Of a stretch of DNA of 64,000 nt, positions 36,634-46,108 are shown in pieces. Below the pieces are notes generated by a model. It ran no database searches. It was not told the DNA's origin and saw only the letters and a program-made list of their open reading frames with translations. Each line of letters opens with the position of its first letter. Positions within the stretch are counted from its first letter, which is position 1. A program made the position numbers and the translations under genes. This DNA is from Robertkochia flava (GTDB lineage Bacteria > Bacteroidota > Bacteroidia > Flavobacteriales > Flavobacteriaceae), in the NCBI RefSeq assembly GCF_020166515.1, contig NZ_JAINZT010000004.1, positions 245,225 to 309,224 of the forward strand, given 5' to 3'.

Positions 36634-37197
36634 ATGAAAACTATGAAACGATCAATCAAGACTTTTATTCTTTCCTTGTTATTGGTAATTGGCTTTGGGC
36701 CACTTGCATCTCAAGCACAGCACTCTGAAGCAGAAGCTTCGGAAGGTGCTGCAGCACAGTCAGTCGTTGGTGTAGCCGCCAGCAATGCTGATTTTTCCAC
36801 CCTGGTAACGGCAGTTCAGGCTGCTGAATTGGTGGAAACTCTTGACGGTGAGGGTCCATTTACAGTTTTTGCACCGACCAATGAAGCCTTTGGAAAATTA
36901 CCAGAAGGTACGTTGGAAACTCTTGTGCAACCCGAAAACAAAGATCAGTTAACTTCCATTTTAACCTATCACGTGATTGCCGGGGAGTACGATGCGGCTG
37001 CAGTGTTGGAAGCTATTCAAACGGCAGGCGGTTCCTTTACCGTAGAAACTGTTCAGGGCGGCATGCTAACCATAAGTGCGCAGGATGGAAATGTGATACT
37101 TACCGACGGTCAGGGCAACACCTCTAAAGTAATTATGACAGATGTTCCGGCTTCCAACGGGGTAATCCATGTAATAGACACCGTAGTATTACCGTAA
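36634..37197 (+). CDS. Secreted fasciclin (FAS1)-domain protein
   Basis: From ATG 36634 (MKTMKRSIKTFILSLLLVIG) the protein has 187 residues; a TTG-started extension to 36601 is unnecessary. A signal peptide cleaved after SQAQ and a short Ala/Glu-rich linker precede one FAS1 domain. The domain shows FSTLVTAVQAAELVETLDG, GPFTVFAPTNEAF, LTSILTYHVIAGEYDA and GVIHVIDTVVLP. FAS1 domains mediate adhesion or, in bacteria, extracellular stress-related roles. The second ATG (MKRSIK, 36643) is an equally possible start. It is a single gene with its own terminator. Confidence 0.93.
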   Translation: MKTMKRSIKTFILSLLLVIGFGPLASQAQHSEAEASEGAAAQSVVGVAASNADFSTLVTAVQAAELVETLDGEGPFTVFAPTNEAFGKLPEGTLETLVQPENKDQLTSILTYHVIAGEYDAAAVLEAIQTAGGSFTVETVQGGMLTISAQDGNVILTDGQGNTSKVIMTDVPASNGVIHVIDTVVLP

Positions 37198-37220
37198 CAG
37201 TTAAAGAATATTGATATAAG

Positions 37221-37247
37221 AAACCACCTGTAAAGGTGGTTTTTTTA
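37221..37247. terminator. Bidirectional terminator after the fasciclin gene
   Basis: ACCACCT (37223-37229) pairs with AGGTGGT (37234-37240), with A and T runs on the two sides. It can also serve the converging 76-residue gene. Confidence 0.75.
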
Positions 37248-37475
37248 TGCTACCACGGCACGATGAGGTTTGAGTCGGTCCCGTATTTGTTTCAGATGCG
37301 CCTCCGAGATAACAAGCGTGGCTATGGCGTGATCTTCGCTCATCATTTTATGCCCGGACTCCCATTCTGAAAGAGCTTCCATCCGGCAGTAGTCCTTGAG
37401 GTGGATCTCATGGTGTTTTGCGGTGTCAAAGGCGGAGGGCCCATAAAAGTCCCAGATGAACTTAATGCGTCTCAT
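37245..37475 (-). CDS. Small conserved protein of unknown function
   Basis: The 76-residue protein (MRRIKFIWDFYGPSAFDTAK) contains HHEIHLKDYCRMEAL and is typical of short, cytoplasmic, uncharacterised Flavobacteriia proteins. Its first codons overlap the end of the SRPBCC gene by 14 bp, indicating translational coupling. No domain is recognised. Confidence 0.7.
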   Translation of the reverse strand: MRRIKFIWDFYGPSAFDTAKHHEIHLKDYCRMEALSEWESGHKMMSEDHAIATLVISEAHLKQIRDRLKPHRAVVA

Positions 37476-37920
37476 GATGTACGGTTACCCCTTTCTCGGC
37501 AAAATTTTTAAAGTCTTTCATATAGTCCCTGCTCTGCTTTTTAAAGGCAGACGGCATCAGGAACCCCATGACCTTCATATAGATATTGGTAAACCGGAAC
37601 TCGGATTCCGATTTCCATAGGGTGCCGTTTTCTGTGGGGATAAAATAGTTTCTTTGAAAGTTCAGTACCCCGTTGGTTTGATAATCCAGGTGCAATTCCC
37701 TGGGCTGATCTACCTTGGTAATGGTTTCGGTCAGGGTCATCTTTCTCTTTCCGATCTGGTATTTCAATTTGCTTTTACAGCCTTTTTTTCCAGGTACCCC
37801 GTCCAAATGGGAAACACAGATTAACCCTTTTTGCCAGTGCTTCAGGTTCTCCGGATCCATCAATAACTCAAGAACTTCTTCTGTGGGGCGCTCAATTTCT
37901 ATTGATAATTCATACTTCAT
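37462..37920 (-). CDS. SRPBCC (START/Bet v1-like) domain protein
   Basis: From the ATG at 37918-37920 (MKYELSIEIERPTEEVLELL) the protein has 152 residues. A longer frame to 37959 would add 13 residues that do not fit the fold. The alternation of strands (SIEIERPTEEVLELLMDPEN opening, LHLDYQTNGVLNFQRNYFI mid-chain) and the long C-terminal helix fit a helix-grip SRPBCC fold that binds hydrophobic ligands. The ligand is unknown. It is coupled to the 76-residue gene. Confidence 0.78.
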   Translation of the reverse strand: MKYELSIEIERPTEEVLELLMDPENLKHWQKGLICVSHLDGVPGKKGCKSKLKYQIGKRKMTLTETITKVDQPRELHLDYQTNGVLNFQRNYFIPTENGTLWKSESEFRFTNIYMKVMGFLMPSAFKKQSRDYMKDFKNFAEKGVTVHHETH

Positions 37921-38009
37921 AGTGGGGGATGTTAGGAGGAATTCCATGTCAAGGTACAAAAATCAGGCATACCTTCCCATAGGTATTTTATTTTCAGGGG
38001 TATGTAATC

Positions 38010-38039
38010 TTGCTTAATTTGCCTTAATTTTTAAATTTG
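38010..38039 (+). promoter_or_regulatory. Promoter of the ppiC-type/surA/moxR operon
   Basis: TTG (38010-38012), 19 bp, then TAAATTTG (38032-38039) match the consensus. The inferred start of transcription near 38046 supports translation from 38058 rather than the TTG at 38037. Confidence 0.78.
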
Positions 38040-38057
38040 CGCGACAAGATCCGTGAT

Positions 38058-38918
38058 ATGAAAAGAATTTGGAATTATTTTCCAGTATTGTTAGCCCTTT
38101 TGGCTTTATTTTCCTGTACCTATCTTAAAAAGGTAGAGGAGGATGACGCGGTGGCACGCGTAGGGGAGCAGTATTTACTTCGGGATGATTTGGAAGGCGT
38201 CTTAAATGGCAATATAAGCGCTGAAGACAGCCTGGTTGTGGTAAACAATTACATCAACGAGTGGGCCAAGGATCAGCTTCTGTTTGAAAGGGCCAGGATC
38301 AATATATCTGAAGTAAAACAGGCAGAATTCGAAGAACTGGTATCTCAGTATCGCGCCGACCTTTATATAAATGCCTATAAGGAAGCTCTGGTAAATAAGG
38401 GAATGGATACGGTGGTGAGTCAGGCCGAACTGGTTGCCTATTACGAGGCGAATAAACATAATTTTCGCCTGAATGAAGACCTTATGAAGTTGCGCTATAT
38501 CAGTATCCCGAAAGATTTTAACGGGTTGGATGAAGTGAAAAAGGCTTTTGAAGAGTTTAAGGATGAAGATATTGCACTGCTGAGAAACAAAGCCTTAAAA
38601 TTCAGATTTTACACCTTCGATGATTCCACCTGGGTAAGGGGATCAGAGGTGGTGAAAAAGATTCCGGTGTTAACCCCTGATAATAAGGATGAATATTTAA
38701 AAAAATCACAATTTTTTGAGCTTTCCGATTCTTTAGGGGTATATTTGGTAGCCGTAAAAGATGTGCTCAAACGTACCGAAACTCCCCCTTTGGATTATGT
38801 GGAACCTACCATTAAGAAGATCCTTCTTAACAAGCGTAAACTCGAATATATAAGAACATTGGAACAGGAGCTTCTCGACGAAGCGACCCGGGACAAGGAG
38901 TTTGAAATTTTAAAATAA
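38058..38918 (+). CDS. SurA-like periplasmic foldase lipoprotein (PpiC family, degenerate)
   Basis: The 286-residue protein starts MKRIWNYFPVLLALLALFSC, a lipoprotein signal with the acceptor Cys20. The region AVARVGEQYLLRDDLEGVL is the SurA N-terminal pattern. No intact parvulin domain is obvious in the C-terminal half, so it may be a chaperone without isomerase activity. Gene order (this protein, SurA, MoxR) is conserved in Flavobacteria. It is co-transcribed with surA (41-bp gap). A role in outer-membrane protein folding is inferred. Confidence 0.82.
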   Translation: MKRIWNYFPVLLALLALFSCTYLKKVEEDDAVARVGEQYLLRDDLEGVLNGNISAEDSLVVVNNYINEWAKDQLLFERARINISEVKQAEFEELVSQYRADLYINAYKEALVNKGMDTVVSQAELVAYYEANKHNFRLNEDLMKLRYISIPKDFNGLDEVKKAFEEFKDEDIALLRNKALKFRFYTFDDSTWVRGSEVVKKIPVLTPDNKDEYLKKSQFFELSDSLGVYLVAVKDVLKRTETPPLDYVEPTIKKILLNKRKLEYIRTLEQELLDEATRDKEFEILK

Positions 38919-38959
38919 CTGTAAACAGGCACCTTTGGGTGTAGCGTAAAGATAATTAG

Positions 38960-40375
38960 ATGAAGAAATTTTGTATTGCTGCCGGTCTGGTCATATGTAT
39001 GAATACTTTTGGATTTTCCCAGGATTCTCTTGCTCAGGCAGAGTTTACTGAAGTAGCTGTATCTTCTGATACTACCAGGGTGGTTAAGGAACGCAAGAAG
39101 ATAGACGGAGTGGCCGCCGTAGTAGGGGATTTTGTGATCCTTGAATCGGATATTGATAAGCAGTATATCGATATGGAGCTTCAGGGGGTGGATGTAAAGA
39201 GTATTGCCCGTTGCGAAGTACTGGGGAACCAGATGGAAAATAAGCTCTATACCCACCAGGCCATTCAGGATAGTGTGGTGGTGGCCGATTCTGAGGTGAA
39301 CTCTTATGTGGATAACCAGGTGTCGCAGCTTTCGGGACAGCTGGGAAGTATGGAGAAGGTACTGAAGTTCTACAATAAGGATTCGGAAAAGGACCTTCGC
39401 GATGAACTTTTTGAAATCATTAAAAATGCCCAGCTTTCGATGCGGATGCAGGGTAAGGTGGTAGAAGAGGTTGAGATCACCCCTGAAGAAGTTCGGGAGT
39501 GGTACGATGGCCTTCCTTCAGAAGACCGTCCTTATTTCGGGGACGAAGTGGAAATAGCACAGATCATTAAGCAGCCGGAGCCTTCTGAAGAAGAAGTGCA
39601 GAAGGTGATCGACAGGTTAAAGAGTATTAAAAGGGATGTGGAAGAGAACGGAAGCAGTTTTGCCATCAAGCAGACCCTGTACTCGGAAGATCCGGGCAAG
39701 GTTCAAAATGGTGGGGTATATTCCATTAAGAAGAGTTCTCCTTTTGTACAGGAGTTCAAGGATGTGGCCTTTTCGCTTAAGCAGGGAGCGATCTCTGATC
39801 CCTTTAAGACCCAGTTCGGATACCACATTATTTACCTGGAGAAGGTGAGGGGGCAGGAGCGCGATGTAAGGCATATCCTGTTGATGCCGGAGGTGTCTGA
39901 TGACGATCTTCAGGAGGCCAGGGAAGAACTGGAGGAGATCCGTCAGAAGATCATTGACGGGGAATTTACTTTTGAAGAAGCAGCAAGAAATTTTTCAGAC
40001 CAGAAAGAGACCAAATTTGACGGTGGGGTGCTCAGAAATCCTAAAGATATGAGTACACGCTTCGAACTCACCAAAATGGATCCCGTGCTGTACAGCCAGG
40101 TAAGTCCGCTGGAAGGCAATACCATTTCCAGACCTATTCTCGGGGAGACTGACAACGGAGGTTCTTATTATAAGATCATCAAAGTAAACAAACGGTTTAA
40201 GGCGCACCAGGCCGATTACATCCAGGATTATGTAAAAATCAAGGAATTGGCCCTGAAAGAAAAGCAGTTAAATCAAATAAAGGAATGGATGGACGAAAAG
40301 ATAAAAGATACGTATATTAGCGTAAGTCCATCGTACCAGGCTTGTGACTTTAGCAATAACTGGTTGAAAAAGTAA
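38960..40375 (+). CDS. surA: Peptidyl-prolyl isomerase SurA
   Basis: The 471-residue periplasmic protein has a signal peptide (MKKFCIAAGLVICMNTFGFS). The SurA N-domain follows at IDGVAAVVGDFVILESDID. Two parvulin-type regions lie at residues about 195-300 (FGYHIIYLEKVRGQ) and 305-400 (VRHILLMPE, FDGGVLRNPKDM). SurA binds unfolded outer-membrane proteins and delivers them to the BAM complex. The length is somewhat above the E. coli value (428). It sits between the lipoprotein foldase and MoxR in one operon. Confidence 0.9.
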   Translation: MKKFCIAAGLVICMNTFGFSQDSLAQAEFTEVAVSSDTTRVVKERKKIDGVAAVVGDFVILESDIDKQYIDMELQGVDVKSIARCEVLGNQMENKLYTHQAIQDSVVVADSEVNSYVDNQVSQLSGQLGSMEKVLKFYNKDSEKDLRDELFEIIKNAQLSMRMQGKVVEEVEITPEEVREWYDGLPSEDRPYFGDEVEIAQIIKQPEPSEEEVQKVIDRLKSIKRDVEENGSSFAIKQTLYSEDPGKVQNGGVYSIKKSSPFVQEFKDVAFSLKQGAISDPFKTQFGYHIIYLEKVRGQERDVRHILLMPEVSDDDLQEAREELEEIRQKIIDGEFTFEEAARNFSDQKETKFDGGVLRNPKDMSTRFELTKMDPVLYSQVSPLEGNTISRPILGETDNGGSYYKIIKVNKRFKAHQADYIQDYVKIKELALKEKQLNQIKEWMDEKIKDTYISVSPSYQACDFSNNWLKK

Positions 40376-40382
40376 ATTCCCT

Positions 40383-41336
40383 ATGTCTGATGTAGTCGCT
40401 GCTAAGCATCTCGTTGAAAAACACCAAGCTTTAAAAAAGGAGATCGCCCGTGTAATTATCGGGCAGGAAAAGGTGATCGATGAGATTCTGTTGGCGATTT
40501 ATTCCGGAGGACATGCCTTGTTGATTGGAGTGCCCGGGTTGGCAAAAACACTTATGGTAAACACCATTGCCAAGGCCCTGGGGCTTGAATTCAAAAGAAT
40601 TCAGTTTACCCCGGACCTAATGCCCAGTGATATTCTCGGAAGTGAAATTCTTGACCGTGACCGGCAGTTCCAGTTCATAAAAGGACCGGTATTCGCCAAT
40701 ATCATCCTGGCAGACGAGATCAACCGTACCCCACCCAAAACACAATCGGCCCTGCTGGAAGCCATGCAGGAACGCGCGGTAACCGTAGCAGGAAGGCACT
40801 ACACCCTGGATCTTCCCTACTTCGTGCTGGCTACTCAAAACCCGATCGAACAGGAAGGTACCTATCCTTTGCCCGAAGCCCAGTTAGATCGCTTCATGTT
40901 CGCTATTGAGCTGGATTACCCCTCATACGAGGAAGAGGTGGAGGTGGTTAAGGCCACTACTGCCGATAAGCAATATCGGGTAAATGCCCTTTTCAGTGCA
41001 GAGGAGATCGTCGAGATCCAGCATCTGGTGCGCCGTATCCCGGTGCCTGATAACGTGGTGGAATACGCCGTGAACCTGGTGGGGAAAACCCGTCCGAATT
41101 CGGAAAAAGCTCCGGAAGTGGTGCGAAATTATGTGGACTGGGGAGCCGGACCCAGAGCTTCTCAAAACCTTATTCTTGCCGCCAAGGCTATGGCATTGAT
41201 TAAAGGAAAATACGCTCCCGATATCGAAGAGGTCAAACAGGTGGCCCTTGGTATTCTCAGGCATCGGGTATTGAAAAACTACAAGGCTGATGCTGAAGGC
41301 ATCTCTGTAGAGCAAATCATCGCTTCTCTTTTGTGA
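40383..41336 (+). CDS. MoxR-family AAA+ ATPase
   Basis: The 317-residue protein is a MoxR AAA ATPase: Walker A GVPGLAKTLM, Walker B ILADEINRTPPKTQSALLEA and sensor 1 VLATQNPIEQEGTYPLPEAQ. MoxR proteins act as chaperones for assembling or inserting metal centres and membrane or VWA-domain complexes. In many Bacteroidota a Bat (VWA) operon follows moxR, but here the next gene is aconitase. It ends the surA operon with a 7-bp intergenic gap before its start. Confidence 0.95.
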   Translation: MSDVVAAKHLVEKHQALKKEIARVIIGQEKVIDEILLAIYSGGHALLIGVPGLAKTLMVNTIAKALGLEFKRIQFTPDLMPSDILGSEILDRDRQFQFIKGPVFANIILADEINRTPPKTQSALLEAMQERAVTVAGRHYTLDLPYFVLATQNPIEQEGTYPLPEAQLDRFMFAIELDYPSYEEEVEVVKATTADKQYRVNALFSAEEIVEIQHLVRRIPVPDNVVEYAVNLVGKTRPNSEKAPEVVRNYVDWGAGPRASQNLILAAKAMALIKGKYAPDIEEVKQVALGILRHRVLKNYKADAEGISVEQIIASLL

Positions 41337-41518
41337 TTGCGATCCCCTCGATTTTTAGGAATTTGTTACTTCGTGCTCTTCTAAATTGATAACTTTTAAA
41401 TTATCGGAAGCATTCTTATAAGAATCTTGAAGAGTGTTTAATGTTTTCTCAAATCCTTTAAAAATCCTTCTGTTTTTTGTAATTTCGCAACACTTTTGAA
41501 TTTTATAAAAATCAATTT

Positions 41519-43789
41519 ATGGCTTTTGATATTGATATGATTAAAAAGGTATATGCTTCCATGCCGGAGCGTGTTGATAAAGCACGTGCTCTTACCGGGA
41601 AGCCGTTGACCTTGTCAGAAAAAATATTGTACTCACACCTTTGGGATGGGAATCCTGATAAAGTGTATACAAGAGGGAAGGATTATGTAGAGTTTTCTCC
41701 GGACAGGATTGCCTGCCAGGATGCTACTGCGCAAATGGCCCTGTTGCAGTTCATGCACGCAGGAAAGCCTAAAGTGGCAGTACCCACTACCGTACACTGC
41801 GACCACCTTATCCAGGCAAAAACAGGAGCAGAAGCCGATTTAAAACGCGCCAATGAAACCAGTAATGAGGTGTTTGATTTCCTCGAGTCTGTTTCCAATA
41901 AATATGGGATCGGATTCTGGAAGCCCGGAGCAGGGATCATTCACCAGGTAGTTCTTGAAAATTATGCGTTTCCCGGAGGAATGATGATCGGAACCGATTC
42001 GCATACGGTGAATGCCGGAGGACTCGGGATGGTTGCCATCGGGGTAGGTGGTGCTGACGCCGTGGATGTGATGGCCGGAATGCCCTGGGAGCTGAAGTTT
42101 CCGAAACTTATCGGGGTTAAACTTACCGGGAAGCTTTCCGGATGGACTGCGCCTAAAGACGTGATCCTTAAGGTGGCAGGTATCCTAACTGTAAAAGGTG
42201 GTACCGGAGCTATCGTGGAATATTTCGGAGAAGGAGCAACTTCGATGTCTTGTACCGGGAAAGGTACCATTTGTAACATGGGAGCTGAAGTAGGAGCTAC
42301 GACTTCCACCTTCGGATATGACGAGTCTATGGATCGTTACCTGCGTTCAACAGGAAGAGCAGATGTGGCAGATGCTGCAAATGAGGTGAAAGAATACCTG
42401 ACTGCCGACCCTGAAGTATATGCCAACCCGGAACAGTATTTCGATCAGGTGATCGAGATCAACCTGGATGAGCTGGAGCCACATCTAAACGGACCATTTA
42501 CTCCGGACCTGGCCACGCCGATCTCCAAGATGGGAGAGGCTGCCAAGGAGAATGACTGGCCACTTAAAGTAGAGTACGGTCTGATCGGTTCCTGTACAAA
42601 CTCTTCTTATGAGGATATTTCCAGAGCTGCCTCCCTTGCCAAGCAGGTAGCAGATAAAAAACTAAAAACAAAATCGAACTTTACCATTACTCCGGGGTCT
42701 GAGCAGGTGCGCTATACCATCGAGAGAGACGGGTTTATCGATACCTTTAACAATATTGGGGCTACGGTTTTCGCTAACGCCTGCGGACCCTGTATCGGGA
42801 TGTGGGATCGTTACGGCGGGAACGCTGCCGATCAGGAAAGAAATACTATCGTACACTCCTTTAACCGTAACTTTGCCAAGCGTGCAGACGGAAACCCGAA
42901 TACCCTGGCCTTTGTGGGATCGCCTGAGTTGGTTACTGCCATTGCCATTGCCGGCCGACTGGATTTTAACCCGGTTACAGACACTCTGATCAACGAAGAT
43001 GGGGAAGAAGTGAAACTGGACGAGCCAAGAGGTTACGAATTGCCGCCGGAAGGCTTTGCAGTGGAAGACGCCGGTTATGTTGCTCCTGCAGAAGATGGAA
43101 GCGATGTATCGGTTGTGGTTGCTGATGATTCAGAACGACTCCAGCTTCTGGCGCCGTTCAAGCCATGGGATGGTAAGAATATTACCGGAGCCAAACTGCT
43201 TATCAAGGCAGAAGGAAAATGTACCACCGACCACATTTCCATGGCAGGTCCATGGCTGAGGTTCCGTGGTCACCTGGATAACATTGCTAATAATACCCTT
43301 ATCGGTGCTGTAAACGCATTTAACGGAAAGACCAACCTGGTAAAAAATCAGCTTACCGGAGAATACGGTGGAGTGCCGGATACGCAAAGGGAATACAAGG
43401 CTAAGGATATTCCAACCATCGTTGTGGGAGACCATAATTACGGGGAGGGATCGTCAAGGGAGCACGCTGCCATGCAGCCACGTCACCTTGGTGTAAGAGC
43501 CGTACTGGTGAAGTCATTCGCCAGGATTCACGAGACCAACCTGAAGAAACAGGGAATGCTCGCGCTTACCTTTGCTAATGAAAATGATTACGATAAGATC
43601 CAGGAAGACGATACCTTTAACTTTATCGACCTGGAGTCTTTCGCGCCTGATACTCCGCTTACCCTGGAGATCGTTCATGCAGACGGAAGTAAGGATGCCA
43701 TTAAGGTAAACCATTCTTATAACGATGGACAGATTGCCTGGTTTAAAGCGGGATCTGCACTGAACCTGATCAAAAGACAGAATGCATAA
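41519..43789 (+). CDS. acn: Aconitate hydratase (mitochondrial-like type)
   Basis: The 756-residue TCA-cycle enzyme isomerises citrate to isocitrate. The 4Fe-4S cysteines are visible in [17 protein letters not shown] and [15 protein letters not shown]. The swivel domain C-terminal part has [17 protein letters not shown] and [13 protein letters not shown]. Length and motifs match the mitochondrial-type aconitase usual in Bacteroidota. It is a monocistronic gene. Its upstream 183 bp hold a TAATTTCG near-consensus -7 box at 41480-41487. A terminator follows. Confidence 0.97.
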   Translation: MAFDIDMIKKVYASMPERVDKARALTGKPLTLSEKILYSHLWDGNPDKVYTRGKDYVEFSPDRIACQDATAQMALLQFMHAGKPKVAVPTTVHCDHLIQAKTGAEADLKRANETSNEVFDFLESVSNKYGIGFWKPGAGIIHQVVLENYAFPGGMMIGTDSHTVNAGGLGMVAIGVGGADAVDVMAGMPWELKFPKLIGVKLTGKLSGWTAPKDVILKVAGILTVKGGTGAIVEYFGEGATSMSCTGKGTICNMGAEVGATTSTFGYDESMDRYLRSTGRADVADAANEVKEYLTADPEVYANPEQYFDQVIEINLDELEPHLNGPFTPDLATPISKMGEAAKENDWPLKVEYGLIGSCTNSSYEDISRAASLAKQVADKKLKTKSNFTITPGSEQVRYTIERDGFIDTFNNIGATVFANACGPCIGMWDRYGGNAADQERNTIVHSFNRNFAKRADGNPNTLAFVGSPELVTAIAIAGRLDFNPVTDTLINEDGEEVKLDEPRGYELPPEGFAVEDAGYVAPAEDGSDVSVVVADDSERLQLLAPFKPWDGKNITGAKLLIKAEGKCTTDHISMAGPWLRFRGHLDNIANNTLIGAVNAFNGKTNLVKNQLTGEYGGVPDTQREYKAKDIPTIVVGDHNYGEGSSREHAAMQPRHLGVRAVLVKSFARIHETNLKKQGMLALTFANENDYDKIQEDDTFNFIDLESFAPDTPLTLEIVHADGSKDAIKVNHSYNDGQIAWFKAGSALNLIKRQNA

Positions 43790-43818
43790 TTTGCGATCTG
43801 TTGCTTCATTACAATAAA

Positions 43819-43848
43819 AAAAGCTCCCCGAACGGGGAGCTTTTTTTG
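43819..43848 (+). terminator. Rho-independent terminator after aconitase
   Basis: AAAGCTCCCCG pairs with CGGGGAGCTTT in the 43819-43842 hairpin, followed by a T run. Confidence 0.9.
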
Positions 43849-44118
43849 TAAGATACCATGGCTAAGCCCAACCTATGCATTAGTATCCAACCAAGAAAAA
43901 GACTCAGGATAAATACGATCTGGTATTTGAGGGAATGAAGATGGCCTTTTGGGGGCAGGGGCAGGAGCAAATGCTGAGGAACTGGAAGGGTGTTTTGATC
44001 TTTTGAATTCCATGACCATAACCCGGAATGCTTCCTGACCGGGAGTTGGTAATATGAGTTACATAGTGGCTGTTGGAAAAAGTGTATTTTCGCGGAAACG
44101 GAAATACATTTTTACCTT
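43849..44118. other. Intergenic region before the TlpA-like gene
   Basis: No supported gene is seen. A TATTTTCG near-consensus -7 element lies at 44085-44092, 26 bp before the start codon, without a matching TTG. A 26-codon frame starting at 43858 has no support. Confidence 0.45.
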
Positions 44119-44682
44119 ATGGTTAAACTTGATAAAAAGAAGCTTTATAATCTGATATTTCTCGTGGTTTTCGGGGTGTTGTTCTTTACCCCTTTGGGAA
44201 CCCCGGTAAAGGTATTTATTCACAGACTGGTGGCTTTTTCTCCTGCTGTGGAGTCGGCCGATGAACGGGAGATCCTGGATGATTACGAATGGATCCTTGA
44301 GGATATGAATGGAGAACGGGCGTATTTCGGGGACCTGAAGGGGCAGGTTGTCGTTATTAATTTCTGGGCCACCTGGTGTCCGCCATGTATAGCGGAAATG
44401 CCGTCGTTTCAGGAGTTATACAGCGACTATGGCGATCGGGTACATTTCCTGTTCGTAAGCCAGGAAGAGCATCAGAAGCTCAGGGACTTTCTCGTGAAAA
44501 GAGGGTATGATATTCCGGTATACCATCCGCTGAGCAAAATACCGGAGCAGTTATACTCTCAGAGTATTCCGGCTACCTATATTATTGACCGCGAAGGGGG
44601 TATTCGGGTGTCTAAGGTAGGAGTGGCCGACTGGAACTCGGCAAAGGTGAGGGACCTGTTGGAAGCGTTGACCGGATCTTAG
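44119..44682 (+). CDS. TlpA-like membrane-anchored thioredoxin
   Basis: The 187-residue protein has an N-terminal membrane helix (LIFLVVFGVLFFTPLGTP) that exports the rest to the periplasm. The thioredoxin domain has VVVINFWATWCPPCIAEMPS (CPPC redox pair), cis-Pro IPATY and the C-terminal helix. TlpA/ResA proteins reduce or oxidise periplasmic thiols, for example during cytochrome c maturation. The target is not determined. It converges on the carotenoid operon with a shared terminator. Confidence 0.93.
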   Translation: MVKLDKKKLYNLIFLVVFGVLFFTPLGTPVKVFIHRLVAFSPAVESADEREILDDYEWILEDMNGERAYFGDLKGQVVVINFWATWCPPCIAEMPSFQELYSDYGDRVHFLFVSQEEHQKLRDFLVKRGYDIPVYHPLSKIPEQLYSQSIPATYIIDREGGIRVSKVGVADWNSAKVRDLLEALTGS

Positions 44683-44724
44683 ATTCGGAGGGATTTTACA
44701 GTCCTTCACACTGTGGGATTTATA

Positions 44725-44763
44725 AAAAAGGTCACAGTGCATTGAGCGCTGTGACCTTTTTTA
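44725..44763. terminator. Bidirectional terminator between the tlpA-like gene and crtZ
   Basis: AAAAAGGTCACAG pairs with CTGTGACCTTTTT around an 11-nt loop, with A and T runs on the two sides. It ends both converging transcripts. Confidence 0.85.
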
Positions 44764-44800
44764 TAGAAGGTTTTAAGACTGCTTTCGCCCTTAAAACGGA

Positions 44801-45253
44801 TTATTTTCTTTTAAAGTATTTCAGTGGAGGGAGTAACATTCCGAAACATTCTCCGTCTCCTTTCCCAATGTGCTTGTGGTGCATTTTATGAGCCCTTCGG
44901 ATGCCCCTGGAGTACCAGTTGTTGGCATTTCTGAACATCTTAAATCTTTGATGAATAAAAATGTCGTGCACCAGGAAATAGGCTGCACCATAGGCCATGA
45001 TACCAAATCCTATCGGCCAGCCATACCAGAAGTCGGTCCTGGCCCCTAGAAGAAAGAATCCCATACTTACTACAGCATAGAAAATGAAAAATGCATCGTT
45101 GCGTTCAAACCAGGAGTCGTGGTCTTTCTTATGGTGGTCTTTATGAAGTACCCATAGAAAACCGTGCATGATGTATTTATGGGTAAACCACGCCATAAAC
45201 TCCATAAAAAAGAAGGTGGCCAGAAATATTAAGATCCAGAGTAAAACTTGCAT
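44801..45253 (-). CDS. crtZ: Beta-carotene hydroxylase (CrtZ-type)
   Basis: The 150-residue membrane di-iron hydroxylase has the histidine boxes HKYIMHGFLWVLHKDHHKKD, HDIFIHQR and HKMHHKHIG. These are the CrtZ arrangement, with membrane helices between them. It adds 3-hydroxyl groups to beta-ionone rings, giving zeaxanthin from beta-carotene. It is the last gene of the carH-like-crtI-crtB-crtZ unit, 12 bp after crtB. A lycopene cyclase gene (crtY), which CrtZ needs for substrate, is not in this cluster. Confidence 0.92.
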   Translation of the reverse strand: MQVLLWILIFLATFFFMEFMAWFTHKYIMHGFLWVLHKDHHKKDHDSWFERNDAFFIFYAVVSMGFFLLGARTDFWYGWPIGFGIMAYGAAYFLVHDIFIHQRFKMFRNANNWYSRGIRRAHKMHHKHIGKGDGECFGMLLPPLKYFKRK

Positions 45254-45265
45254 AGCGGATATGTT

Positions 45266-46105
45266 TTATAAAATGTTTAACCGGTAATTTACATAAGAGC
45301 GTGCCAACAATCCAAACTTCTGGTAGTTGGGGACGCGTATTCTGCGATTCTTGATTTCCAGGGGAGGTGTGCTTTTTAGCTTTTGAAGGAGTTTGATGTA
45401 ATATTTATAAGCGGTATAAACTCCAAACTTTGCTTCTACAGGCAGGGCAGAAATACCCTCGAACCCTTTCCTGAAATCTTCCTCTATTTCCCTTACAATT
45501 CGGGTCTTGCTCTCCTCGTCGAGCTGATCAAAATTTGTATTGGGGAAGTAGGTACGATCCAGTTCGTCATAGTCGGCTTTCAGATCGCGCAGGAAATTCA
45601 CCTTTTGGAAAGCAGAACCCAAAGCCATGGCGGCGTCTTTAAGTTGATGGTATTGCTCTTTATCGGCCTTAACGAATACCTGCAGGCACATCAGGCCTAC
45701 CACATCGGCAGAACCGTAAATGTATTCCCTGTATTCCTCTTCTGTCCGGTAAATTTTCTTGGACAGGTCAAGGCGCATGCTTTTCATAAAGGCGTCGATG
45801 AGCGCCTTGTCGATATCGTATTTGTGAACCGTATGCTGAAAGGAATTCAGGATCGGGTTTAAACTGATCCTGTTCTCTAAAGCGTGTTCCAGATCGCTTT
45901 CAAAACGATCGAAAAGCTCCTCCTTTTTATAATCGTGGAAACTGTCTACGATCTCATCTGCGAAACGGACGAATCCGTAAATATTATAGATGTCCTTCCT
46001 GATGGATGGAGCAAGCATCTTTACAGCCAGCGAAAAGGAGGTGCTGTAAGAGGTGGTGACCAGCTTGCTGCAGCTGTAGGAAACATGATCAAAAATAGCT
46101 TTCAT
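45266..46105 (-). CDS. crtB: Phytoene synthase (CrtB)
   Basis: The 279-residue trans-isoprenyl diphosphate synthase joins two geranylgeranyl diphosphates into phytoene. The first Asp motif is FVRFADEIVDSFHDY (Asp50, Asp54) and the second lies in FLRDLKADYDELDRTYFP. It starts 3 bp after the crtI stop and 12 bp before crtZ, so translation is coupled. Context makes phytoene rather than squalene synthesis most likely. Confidence 0.94.
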   Translation of the reverse strand: MKAIFDHVSYSCSKLVTTSYSTSFSLAVKMLAPSIRKDIYNIYGFVRFADEIVDSFHDYKKEELFDRFESDLEHALENRISLNPILNSFQHTVHKYDIDKALIDAFMKSMRLDLSKKIYRTEEEYREYIYGSADVVGLMCLQVFVKADKEQYHQLKDAAMALGSAFQKVNFLRDLKADYDELDRTYFPNTNFDQLDEESKTRIVREIEEDFRKGFEGISALPVEAKFGVYTAYKYYIKLLQKLKSTPPLEIKNRRIRVPNYQKFGLLARSYVNYRLNIL

Positions 46106-46108
46106 TAC

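Noticed and set aside
43858..43938. 26-codon frame before the TlpA-like gene
   Set aside because: It has no ribosome-binding site, no family resemblance and lies directly after a terminator.
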